Assembly (NCBI GenBank): GCA_902800255.1
Contig: CADCDV010000011.1
Coordinates: 1 to 8,541, forward strand
Source of the DNA: an uncultured Erysipelotrichaceae bacterium
GTDB lineage: Bacteria > Bacillota_I > Bacilli_A > RFN20 > CAG-826
Length of the DNA stretch: 8,541 bases
Direction: 5' to 3'
The stretch's first letter is position 1, and each line of letters opens with the position of its first letter. The notes under the pieces were generated by a model that worked only from the letters and a program-made list of their open reading frames with translations, did no database searches and was not told where the DNA came from. Positions 1 to 5,573 of this stretch are shown one piece after another. The position numbers were made by a program, and so were the translations under genes.

Positions 1-1580
1 GTTATCCAGCCCACGTTCAGGATTATCTTGATACCGTTCCAAATCTTTCGATCAAAGAATGCCAGGTCACTGAGCTCATCTATGACGAGAGCAAAGTAAG
101 CGGCGTCATCACTAAAGAAGGTGAAAAGATTTCCGCGAAAGCGGTCATCCTCACAACCGGAACCTATATGGAAAGCACCATCATCTCCGGACAGATGGTC
201 AAAGAGGAAGGACCTGATGGCGAAGAAGCTTCTCATGGCCTTTCTGGTTGCCTCCAAAAGATGGGGATCGAGATGTTCCGTCTTAAGACGGGAACGCCTC
301 CTCGCATCAAGAAGAGCTCAATCGATTTTTCGAACGCTTCAATCCAGCCAGGCATGGATGGCGAACTCGCTTTCTCATACTTAACCAAGGAATTCACTCC
401 TCTTGAGAACCAGCTTCCTTGTTATTTGATCTATACGTCAGATGAGACCATCAAGATGATTCAGGAACATCTTTCCGAATCTGCTGTCTTCAATGGCGTT
501 ATCAAAGGCGTCGGTCCTAGATACTGCCCATCCATTGAATCCAAGGTCGTTCGTTTTGCTGACAAGGAACGTCATCAGCTTTTCCTTGAGCCAGAATTCG
601 AAAACGGGGAATCGATTTATCTCCAAGGTTTCAGCACTGGCTTCCCTCATGAACTCCAAGAGAAGCTTGTCCATACCCTCCCAGGTTTGGAGCATGCCGA
701 AATCCTTAAATACGCCTACCAAATCGAATATGATGCTGTGGCCTCATTCCAATTTGACTCCACTTTGAAGACAAAGAAATATGACGGCTTATATATCGCA
801 GGCCAGATCTGTGGCACTTCCGGTTACGAAGAAGCGGCAGCTTTAGGTCTTATGGCTGGCATTAACGCGGTCAGAGCCATCAAAGGACAAAGTCCTTTCG
901 TCCTTGCTAGAGATGAAGCCTATATCGGCGTCATGATCGATGACTTAACCACCAAAGGCGTTGATGAGCCATATCGTCTTATGTCCTCTCGCGCTGAGTA
1001 CCGTCTCCTTCTTCGTCACGACAACGCTGACGAGAGACTTACCGAGAAGGGCTACGAGATTGGCCTAGCCTCCGAAGAGAGAATCGCCAAATATAGAAAC
1101 AAAACAAAGAGAATCGCTGAAGCGATTGAAATACTTAAAAACACAGTCGTCTCTGACAAAGAGGGACTTAAAGAATATTTGCTCGCCAACGGTTTCACTG
1201 ATTACGAGATCGGTCACAGGGGATATGAGCTTTTGAAACGCCCTGGACTCCATCTTCGTGAGATCATGAGCTTCATGCCAGAGATGGAAAGTTATCGCGA
1301 CTTCGATGACGCGACCATCTTGTCTCTAGAGACAAAAGTCAAATATGAGGGCTATATCACCCAAGAACTAAAAGACGCCAAAGGCAACCACAAGCTTGAG
1401 AACATCAAGATGCCAGTAGGGGAAGATTATTCCTCTTGGGAAGGCCTCCGTCTTGAGGCGAGAGAAAAACTCAAGAAGGTCAATCCCGCCACAATCGGTC
1501 AGGCCTCACGCATTCCAGGGGTGAACCCTGCTGATATTTCGATTATCATTTTGACGATGAAGAAGAGAGGCCTTTTATGA
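1..1580 (+). CDS. mnmG: MnmG (GidA), tRNA wobble-uridine modification enzyme, 5'-truncated by the window edge
   Basis: MnmG is an FAD-dependent partner of the GTPase MnmE. Together they install the carboxymethylaminomethyl (or aminomethyl) group on C5 of U34 in certain tRNAs, in the cytoplasm. The reading frame is open from the window edge (first full codon at position 3) and 525 residues are visible. The family is about 620-630 residues, so roughly 100 N-terminal residues, including the dinucleotide-binding GxGxxG, lie outside the window. Family hallmarks seen are KTGTPPRI (285-308), the Cys-containing LPCY and GVGPRYCPSIE (from 507), AGQxxGTxGYEEAAALG (from 798), SSRAEYRLLLR, and the C-terminal YEGYI and ASRIPGVxPADI segments that bind MnmE and tRNA. 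The stop codon overlaps the rsmG start by 4 bases (ATGA), so the two are almost certainly co-transcribed. No frameshift or missing motif is apparent in the visible part. Confidence 0.97.
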   Translation, partial: YPAHVQDYLDTVPNLSIKECQVTELIYDESKVSGVITKEGEKISAKAVILTTGTYMESTIISGQMVKEEGPDGEEASHGLSGCLQKMGIEMFRLKTGTPPRIKKSSIDFSNASIQPGMDGELAFSYLTKEFTPLENQLPCYLIYTSDETIKMIQEHLSESAVFNGVIKGVGPRYCPSIESKVVRFADKERHQLFLEPEFENGESIYLQGFSTGFPHELQEKLVHTLPGLEHAEILKYAYQIEYDAVASFQFDSTLKTKKYDGLYIAGQICGTSGYEEAAALGLMAGINAVRAIKGQSPFVLARDEAYIGVMIDDLTTKGVDEPYRLMSSRAEYRLLLRHDNADERLTEKGYEIGLASEERIAKYRNKTKRIAEAIEILKNTVVSDKEGLKEYLLANGFTDYEIGHRGYELLKRPGLHLREIMSFMPEMESYRDFDDATILSLETKVKYEGYITQELKDAKGNHKLENIKMPVGEDYSSWEGLRLEAREKLKKVNPATIGQASRIPGVNPADISIIILTMKKRGLL

Positions 1581-2272
1581 CATACGAAGAGATGGTGAGC
1601 CTCTTATCAGGCAAGATCGAACTTAACGAAAAGACCGTTGAGCGTTTTAAGAAATACGCTTCGCTCCTTAAGGAGTGGAACGAGAAGATGAATCTCACCG
1701 CCATCACCGATGAGCCAGAGATCGTCGAGAAGCATTTTTATGATTGCCTTCTCCCAACCGATCACGACCTCTTAGACGACAAACTCATTTGCGATTTAGG
1801 AACCGGCGCTGGATTCCCAGGCATGGTTTGGGCTATCGCTTATCCTAAATGCGTCGTTACCCTTGTTGATGCGACCGGCAAGAAATGCATGTTCCTCAAC
1901 GAGGTCATCAAAGAACTCAATCTCACAAACGCTTTCGTGGTGAACTCCCGTGGCGAAGATCTTGATATGAGAGAGCATTTCGACATCGTGACCGCTAGGG
2001 CGGTTGCCCCTCTCAATATCCTTCTCGAGGTCTGTGTGCCTCTTATCAAAGAGAAGGGTCTTATGATCGCCATGAAAGGCGCCAAAGGAAAAGAAGAACT
2101 TGCTGACGCCAAGAAAGCGATTCAGAAACTTTACCTTAAGGTAATCAATATCAATGAACAAGCTCTCCCTAATGATGAGGGAGTCCGCTACAACATCATC
2201 CTCAAGAAAGAGAAGAAGACCGAAAAGAGATATCCTCGTTCTTGGGCTGACATCCAGAAGAAGCCATTGTAA
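1577..2272 (+). CDS. rsmG: RsmG (GidB), 16S rRNA (guanine-N7)-methyltransferase
   Basis: RsmG uses S-adenosylmethionine to methylate N7 of G527 (E. coli numbering) in the 530 loop of 16S rRNA; its loss gives low-level streptomycin resistance in several bacteria. The protein has 231 residues, within the family range of about 205-240. It shows the N-terminal NLTAITD (39-45) and EKHFYDCLLP (51-60) blocks, the SAM-binding glycine loop DLGTGAGFPG (73-82), an acidic residue after the second strand (LVDATGKK), TARAVAPL (139-146) and the C-terminal RYPR (218-221). The start is set by a GAGG ribosome binding site at 1567-1570, six bases before the ATG, and by the 4-base overlap with mnmG, which suggests translational coupling. 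This gene order is typical near the origin in Bacillota. A hairpin covers its stop codon. Confidence 0.97.
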   Translation: MTYEEMVSLLSGKIELNEKTVERFKKYASLLKEWNEKMNLTAITDEPEIVEKHFYDCLLPTDHDLLDDKLICDLGTGAGFPGMVWAIAYPKCVVTLVDATGKKCMFLNEVIKELNLTNAFVVNSRGEDLDMREHFDIVTARAVAPLNILLEVCVPLIKEKGLMIAMKGAKGKEELADAKKAIQKLYLKVININEQALPNDEGVRYNIILKKEKKTEKRYPRSWADIQKKPL

Positions 2273-2300
2273 AAACAACTCGTTTTTGCAAAGGTTTTTT
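2267..2300 (+). terminator. Probable intrinsic terminator over the rsmG stop codon
   Basis: Bases 2267-2276 pair with 2282-2291 (10 bp including one G-U) around the 5-base loop AACTC, and a run of six T follows at 2295-2300 after AGG. The stem begins inside the last codons of rsmG. Its middle is A/T only, so it may be weak or leaky, and read-through into parA is possible. Confidence 0.5.
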
Positions 2301-2335
2301 AGATTTTTTCCAAATATTGGAATAACATATTCGTA
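2300..2335 (+). promoter_or_regulatory. Candidate parA promoter giving a leaderless mRNA
   Basis: A -10-like TAACAT at 2323-2328 ends exactly seven bases before the parA ATG, so initiation at the usual distance would fall on the A of the start codon. The -35 match is poor (TAGATT at 2300-2305, 17-base spacer, in a T-rich stretch). No Shine-Dalgarno sequence lies in the 20 bases before the ATG; the nearest purine cluster is GGA at 2319-2321. Confidence 0.4.
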
Positions 2336-3108
2336 TGACAAGAATCATAAGCATCGCGAATCAGAAAGGTGGAGTCGGGAAGACAACGACGGCCATTAAC
2401 CTTTCAAGTGCTTTGGCGAGCTATGGCAAAAAGGTTCTTTTGATTGATTTCGATTCACAGGGTAACTCAACCCGTGGGTTTGGTTTTGATATCACTTCTT
2501 TGGCGTATACCGTCTATGACGCCTGCATTAAGGAAGCCGACATCAACGCGATCATTAGAAGGACGAACTGCAAGGGCGTCGATATCGTCCCAAGCAATCT
2601 CCGTTTGGCTAACCTTGAGGCTTATATGCAGTCCCATGGTGTGAGCACACCATTCGCTGTCTTGGCTGATGCACTAAGCCACCTCAAGCGCGATTATGAT
2701 TTCATCGTCATCGATTGCCCACCTTCCCTTGGTATCCTTTCTCTCAACGCACTTGTTGTTTCAACAAGTGTCATTATCCCGATACAGTGCGAATTCTTCG
2801 CCATGGAAGCGGTGGCGTCGATGCTTAGCACCGTTAACCGTATCCAAAACAATTACAACCCGGCTTTAAAGATTGAAGGTTTCCTCATGACCATGTACGA
2901 TTCGAAAGCCTCCTTATGCAACGAGATCGTTGCCCAGGTCAGAAGCCTCTTCGATGAGAACACCTTTGTGACTATGATCCCAAGGAATGTTTCTCTCCCT
3001 GAAGCGAGTGCGCACGGACAATCCGTGATCGATTACCGCCCATCATCTAGTGGAGCGGCCGCTTATCTCGCTTTAGCCCGTGAGGTTTTGGAACATGAAA
3101 AAGAGTAA
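2335..3108 (+). CDS. parA: ParA (Soj) chromosome-partitioning ATPase
   Basis: ParA is a dimerising ATPase that binds DNA non-specifically when ATP-loaded. With ParB it helps segregate the replicated origin, and in Bacillota (Soj) it also modulates DnaA. The 257-residue protein matches the family length. It has the deviant Walker A KGGVGKTT (11-18) with the signature Lys11, the Walker A' region DFDSQGN (38-44, Ser where Pro is usual), the Walker B region VIDCPPSLG (125-133), and the late block IPRNVSLPEASAHGQSVIDY (216-235 approximately). The start is firm because the family sequence begins directly at this Met, yet no ribosome binding site precedes it; see the leaderless promoter entry. The gene overlaps parB by 14 bases. 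Position next to rsmG marks it as the chromosomal rather than a plasmid copy, although the sequence alone cannot prove location. Confidence 0.95.
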   Translation: MTRIISIANQKGGVGKTTTAINLSSALASYGKKVLLIDFDSQGNSTRGFGFDITSLAYTVYDACIKEADINAIIRRTNCKGVDIVPSNLRLANLEAYMQSHGVSTPFAVLADALSHLKRDYDFIVIDCPPSLGILSLNALVVSTSVIIPIQCEFFAMEAVASMLSTVNRIQNNYNPALKIEGFLMTMYDSKASLCNEIVAQVRSLFDENTFVTMIPRNVSLPEASAHGQSVIDYRPSSSGAAAYLALAREVLEHEKE

Positions 3109-3919
3109 CGTCTCCTCACTTAGCAAACTCGTTAAGAAGTTCTCGCAAGAAGATGTCATTCTCCAAATGGAGAAGGAATATCGTAGCGTAGCTTCGGTCA
3201 ATATCCCTCTTGAGAAAATCGACGACAATTCCTACGTCAATAAAGTCACTTTTTCTAAAAAAACCGTCAATTTGCTGGGAAAATCCATCAAAGAGAAGGG
3301 TTTTTTCAATCCGCTTGTCGTGCGCCGCAAAGGCGACCGCTACGAACTGATCCTTGGAAGAAAGAGGTATTTCGGTGCGAAGAACATCAACCTCGCTGAA
3401 GTGCCTGCCATCATCAGGGAAGTGGATGATGAAGAAGTTCTTCTTATGCTCCTCGCCGACGTCCGTGACGAAAGAGAAGGAAACATAATCGAGATGGCAC
3501 TTATCTGCACCGCCCTCTCTCAGAAGTTCAATTACTCACAAGCCACTCTTGGAAAACTCTCCCATCAATCTAGAAGCCAGGTGACCAATATCGTCCGTCT
3601 TCTTTCCTTGCCAGAGAAGGTCATCAAAGAAGTGATGCTTGGCGAACTTTCTTACGGGCATGCGCGCGCATTATTAAGGCTAGACCAGTTTGAGATCGAA
3701 GAAGCGGTCAAAACCATTCATCACAATAAGCTTTCAGTTAGAGAGACCGAAGCCCTCGTTAAGAGATACCGTTATGAGGATGAGGATTATGAGAAAGAGG
3801 TCTCCCTCATTACCAAGAGCAACGCTCGCGACGTCAAAATCAAACCAGCTTCTGTCTCCTTTGAATTCGACACAGTTGAAGAGAAAGAAGACTTTATTAA
3901 GAAATACTTATCAGATTGA
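3095..3919 (+). CDS. parB: Divergent ParB/Spo0J-family partition protein
   Basis: ParB proteins bind parS sites, load and slide as CTP-bound clamps, and stimulate ParA. I chose ATG 3095 (274 residues), which has GAGG at 3082-3085 nine bases upstream, over the in-frame GTG at 3080. The layout is right for the family: an N-terminal ParB/Srx-type domain (about 35-125) with SIKEKGFFNPLVVRRKG (64-80), a helix-turn-helix region (about 147-193) ending SYGHARALL, and a charged C-terminal dimerisation segment. The nucleotide-pocket motifs are degenerate. The usual GERRxRA is GRKRYFGA (88-95), and the ENxQRE block reads ADVRDERE (121-128). The first conserved block, normally N-x-x-QPR, is also lost (SYVNKVTF, 46-53). 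Overlap with parA implies coupled translation. It could be a clamp with altered CTP use or recognising a non-standard site. Family is certain, mechanism is not. Confidence 0.9.
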   Translation: MKKSNVSSLSKLVKKFSQEDVILQMEKEYRSVASVNIPLEKIDDNSYVNKVTFSKKTVNLLGKSIKEKGFFNPLVVRRKGDRYELILGRKRYFGAKNINLAEVPAIIREVDDEEVLLMLLADVRDEREGNIIEMALICTALSQKFNYSQATLGKLSHQSRSQVTNIVRLLSLPEKVIKEVMLGELSYGHARALLRLDQFEIEEAVKTIHHNKLSVRETEALVKRYRYEDEDYEKEVSLITKSNARDVKIKPASVSFEFDTVEEKEDFIKKYLSD

Positions 3920-3954
3920 TTGACATACTTCTAAGAAGTATTAATATTGTCTTG
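3920..3954 (+). promoter_or_regulatory. Strong sigma-70/SigA-type promoter for the ribU riboswitch transcript
   Basis: TTGACA at 3920-3925 (perfect -35), a 16-base spacer, and TAATAT at 3942-3947 form the best promoter match in the window. Seven bases downstream is G3954, the first base of the riboswitch P1 helix, so the transcript would begin with the aptamer. The promoter starts directly after the parB stop codon. Confidence 0.8.
3925..3941 (+). repeat. Perfect 17-nt palindrome filling the ribU promoter spacer
   Basis: ATACTTCT and AGAAGTAT are exact reverse complements around a central A. The element fills the space between the -35 and -10 boxes, the usual place for a repressor operator. 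As RNA it could also form a 7-bp hairpin with a 3-base loop ending the parAB transcript, but the stem is A/T-rich and no clean T-run follows. Confidence 0.65.
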
Positions 3955-4063
3955 CTTCAGGGCGACGAGAATTACGTCGACTGGCGGTAAAGCCCGCGAG
4001 TGGTAACTCCACATGAACTGGTGAGATTCCAGTGCCAACGGTACAGTCCGGATATGCAGAAGC
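3954..4063 (+). promoter_or_regulatory. FMN riboswitch aptamer (RFN element)
   Basis: The RNA shows the conserved FMN-aptamer core. A GCTTC/GAAGC P1 helix (3954-3958 with 4059-4063) closes the element. P2 is CGACG/CGTCG (3963-3967, 3975-3979). The block GGCGGTAAAGCCCGCGAG follows it, then a variable hairpin GTGG/CCAC (4000-4012), then ACTGG/CCAGT with the TGAGATT loop (4017-4033), then GCCAACGGTACAGTCCGGAT. FMN binding normally turns off riboflavin synthesis or uptake genes. The adjacent RibU gene agrees with this, and the aptamer begins at the predicted transcription start. Confidence 0.96.
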
Positions 4064-4076
4064 TATTATTGCTTAG

Positions 4077-4109
4077 CCCCCTGATGTCAGCCATATAGGA
4101 GGTTTTTTT
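4077..4109 (+). terminator. Riboswitch attenuator hairpin overlapping the ribU ribosome binding site
   Basis: CCCCCT (4077-4082) pairs with AGGAGG (4097-4102) with one C-A mismatch, and the stem extends through G-U and ATG/CAT pairs (4084-4086 with 4092-4094) to a 5-base loop. Seven T follow at 4103-4109. It has the form of an intrinsic terminator, and its 3' arm is also the Shine-Dalgarno sequence. FMN-bound RNA would therefore be expected to stop transcription, hide the ribosome site, or both. A short AAGC/GCTT pairing (4060-4063 with 4071-4074) would compete with P1; I could not settle the full anti-terminator fold. Confidence 0.7.
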
Positions 4110-4115
4110 ATTTTT

Positions 4116-4898
4116 ATGGTTTTGACAGAAGTACAAGAAGGTCTCACGAGAGAACAAGTCTCGTGGATCGTTCTAGGCGCATCATTAGTCGCCACAATCG
4201 TCTTCGTAATCCTGTATTCGAAGTACATGAAGAAAAAGGAATTCTCTTGGGCGAGATTCGCCGCTAGGGTTGCCATCTTCGGCGCCTTGTCGACCATTCT
4301 CTACGTCGTCCCGGTATTCCAGCTCAAATTACCTTTCCTTCCATCTTTCATGGAACTCCATTTCGACGAGATTCCAGCGTTCATCGCCGGTTACGCGTAT
4401 GGACCATTCACGGCTTTGATCGTTATTCTCGTTAAGACCATCATCAAACTTCCAATGTCATCCACATTCTGTGTTGGTGAGTTTGCTGATTTCCTCTTCT
4501 CAGCCGCTTTTGTCTTACCAGCTGCCTTCATCTACAAGAAGATCAGAAACCTCAAAGGCGTCTGGATCGGATTCGCCGTTTCCTTCGTTACACAACTTGT
4601 AGTTGCGATTGTTCTTAACATCTACGCCATTTTGCCTTTCTATATGCAGGTCATGTCGCAGACTTCGCCATACTATGATTACGAACACATTCTCCAGGCT
4701 TGTGCCGAGGCAAATTCGTTAGTCAAAAATCTCGACATCGATTATGCGCTCTTCATCGTCCTGCCTCTCAACCTCATCAAGAACACTGCGGTTCTCATTG
4801 TGACCTACTTCGTCTACAAAGGAATTCACAAATCTCTCCGTTGGGAAAAACCAGTGCAAAAAGAAGAGCCTGAAGTGATCGACGTTGAAGCTAAATAA
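4116..4898 (+). CDS. ribU: RibU, riboflavin-specific S component of an ECF transporter, with an extra N-terminal helix
   Basis: RibU captures riboflavin in the membrane and imports it with the shared ECF energising module (EcfT plus two ATPases), which is not encoded in this window. The family signature is clear: LPFLPSFMELHFDEIPAFIAGYAYGP (split here as residues 73-80 and 81-97) followed by VKTIIKLP and CVGEFADFL (119-127). Predicted membrane segments lie near 50-68, 84-110, 118-142, 150-175 and 212-236. A further hydrophobic segment at about 16-35 followed by KYMKKK is not part of the usual six-helix fold. At 260 residues it is longer than typical RibU (about 190-210), partly because of that segment and a charged C-terminal tail. 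The start is the first ATG after AGGAGG (4097-4102), with a long 13-base spacing. Control by the upstream FMN riboswitch strongly supports the substrate assignment. Trailing TAA is followed by a terminator. Confidence 0.93.
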   Translation: MVLTEVQEGLTREQVSWIVLGASLVATIVFVILYSKYMKKKEFSWARFAARVAIFGALSTILYVVPVFQLKLPFLPSFMELHFDEIPAFIAGYAYGPFTALIVILVKTIIKLPMSSTFCVGEFADFLFSAAFVLPAAFIYKKIRNLKGVWIGFAVSFVTQLVVAIVLNIYAILPFYMQVMSQTSPYYDYEHILQACAEANSLVKNLDIDYALFIVLPLNLIKNTAVLIVTYFVYKGIHKSLRWEKPVQKEEPEVIDVEAK

Positions 4899-4902
4899 TG
4901 AA

Positions 4903-4929
4903 AAAAGGATGGCAAATCGCCATCCTTTT
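4903..4929. terminator. Bidirectional intrinsic terminator between ribU and the ferredoxin gene
   Basis: A perfect 11-bp stem, AAAAGGATGGC (4903-4913) with GCCATCCTTTT (4919-4929), encloses a 5-base loop. T-rich sequence follows on the plus strand, and the A-run at 4901-4906 gives a T-run on the minus strand. It serves the two converging genes. Confidence 0.93.
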
Positions 4930-4950
4930 CTTGTTTTAGCTTAGAAGAAG

Positions 4951-5127
4951 TTATTCTTCGATAGCGCCGACTGGGCAGCTAGCGATGACTTCATCAGCGG
5001 CGCCGTCTTCCATCTCGGCGATCGCTTCGCTCTTGCCTTCGTCATTGAGGGTGAAGGCGTCTGGTGCCATGTTGACGCAGAGTCCGCAACCGATGCAGGC
5101 GTCAGCGTTGACTTTAAGTTTTTTCAT
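4951..5127 (-). CDS. Small [4Fe-4S] ferredoxin (58 aa)
   Basis: This short gene encodes a soluble low-potential electron carrier. The protein begins MKKLKVNADACIGCGLC and ends CPVGAIEE. Cys11, Cys14 and Cys17 (Cx2Cx2C) plus Cys51 followed by Pro are the four ligands of a single [4Fe-4S] cluster. The region between is acidic, as in soluble ferredoxins. The length matches the single-cluster, roughly 60-residue class of Thermotoga and Bacillus rather than the two-cluster clostridial class. The start is supported by AAAGGAG at 5139-5145 on the minus strand, 11 bases upstream, by a well-formed promoter, and by a shared terminator downstream, so it is a single-gene unit. The redox partner cannot be told from the context; pyruvate:ferredoxin oxidoreductase or hydrogenase are guesses. 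Confidence 0.95.
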   Translation of the reverse strand: MKKLKVNADACIGCGLCVNMAPDAFTLNDEGKSEAIAEMEDGAADEVIASCPVGAIEE

Positions 5128-5152
5128 GTTTGGGATATCTCCTTTGTTGGTA

Positions 5153-5187
5153 TGGACTTATTGTAGATTGACCATGCCGAAAGTCAA
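5153..5187 (-). promoter_or_regulatory. Ferredoxin promoter
   Basis: Read on the minus strand, TTGACT (5187-5182), a 16-base spacer and TACAAT (5165-5160) lie upstream of the ferredoxin gene. Initiation would fall near 5153, leaving a leader of about 25 bases that contains the AAAGGAG ribosome binding site. Confidence 0.8.
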
Positions 5188-5207
5188 TATTTGGGGCTCC
5201 TATTCGT

Positions 5208-5255
5208 TTGAAAAGCAGGTCGGGTGTTTCTTTCCCTCTCTTTTCAAGAGATAAT
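5208..5255. promoter_or_regulatory. Inverted repeats and candidate promoter ahead of the small membrane protein gene
   Basis: TTGAAAAG (5208-5215) and CTTTTCAA (5240-5247) form a perfect 8-bp inverted repeat 24 bases apart. Overlapping its right arm is a tight hairpin, TCTCTT/AAGAGA (5237-5242 with 5246-5251, loop TTC). A -10-like GATAAT (5250-5255, or TAATAT at 5252-5257) adjoins, about 12-14 bases before the ATG at 5269. No good -35 was found. Since the genes upstream are terminated or antisense, a promoter must lie hereabouts. Confidence 0.4.
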
Positions 5256-5268
5256 ATTTCTTGCAGTT

Positions 5269-5568
5269 ATGAAATCAAGGACGAAGAAGTGGGCCCATTA
5301 TAGGGAAAGCATCAAGAAACTTCCTGCTGAGAAGTTCCCCAAGAGGCAAGACTACTCAAATGTTGCCTCCTTGTCCGATTTGGCCGAGATGAACGTCAGC
5401 GCGAAAGCCGCTAACGCTCTTTCTGGCAATGATTCCCGTAACTCCAAAGCAACCCCATATGCGGTTTATCAAAGAAGAAGGCGCAACATGCTCTTCTTTA
5501 AGCTTGTCGTGACATTCCTTGTCCTCGCAGGCTTCATCTGCGCTTGGTTCTTCTGGGTCATGAGGTAA
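5269..5568 (+). CDS. Small basic protein with a C-terminal membrane anchor, unknown function
   Basis: I do not recognise this 99-residue protein. The N-terminal part is basic and hydrophilic, starting MKSRTKKWAHYRESIKK, with a KW-x2-YR-x2-I pattern at about 7-15. A middle region rich in Ala, Ser and Asn follows (about 30-60), then the basic patch QRRRRN (68-73) and a single hydrophobic segment (about 74-97) ending in VMR. This is the form of a tail-anchored protein with its bulk in the cytoplasm. I chose ATG 5269 over an in-frame GTG at 5224, because the GTG would place a -10-like box inside the coding region and add a hydrophobic stretch unlike the rest. Neither start has a good ribosome binding site. 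The stop is five bases before the cmk start, and the last codons carry the cmk ribosome binding site, so the two genes are co-transcribed. Function is unknown. Confidence 0.7.
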   Translation: MKSRTKKWAHYRESIKKLPAEKFPKRQDYSNVASLSDLAEMNVSAKAANALSGNDSRNSKATPYAVYQRRRRNMLFFKLVVTFLVLAGFICAWFFWVMR

Positions 5569-5573
5569 AAGAA

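Noticed and set aside
1796..2341. Long open frame on the minus strand opposite rsmG, and similar antisense frames elsewhere
   Set aside because: They are shadows of well-identified genes, with no recognisable domains, starts or ribosome sites of their own.
3080..3094. GTG at 3080 as the parB start
   Set aside because: The ATG at 3095 has GAGG at nine-base spacing, whereas GTG 3080 has no ribosome site and would add five residues outside the family pattern.
1578..3919. Use of TGA as tryptophan (mycoplasma code)
   Set aside because: TGA ends mnmG and parB at family-typical positions, and Trp is encoded by TGG throughout.
4944..4959. Hairpin GAAGAA/TTCTTC over the ferredoxin stop codon
   Set aside because: It comes from the Glu-Glu codons at the end of the gene. 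The real terminator is the 11-bp stem at 4903-4929.
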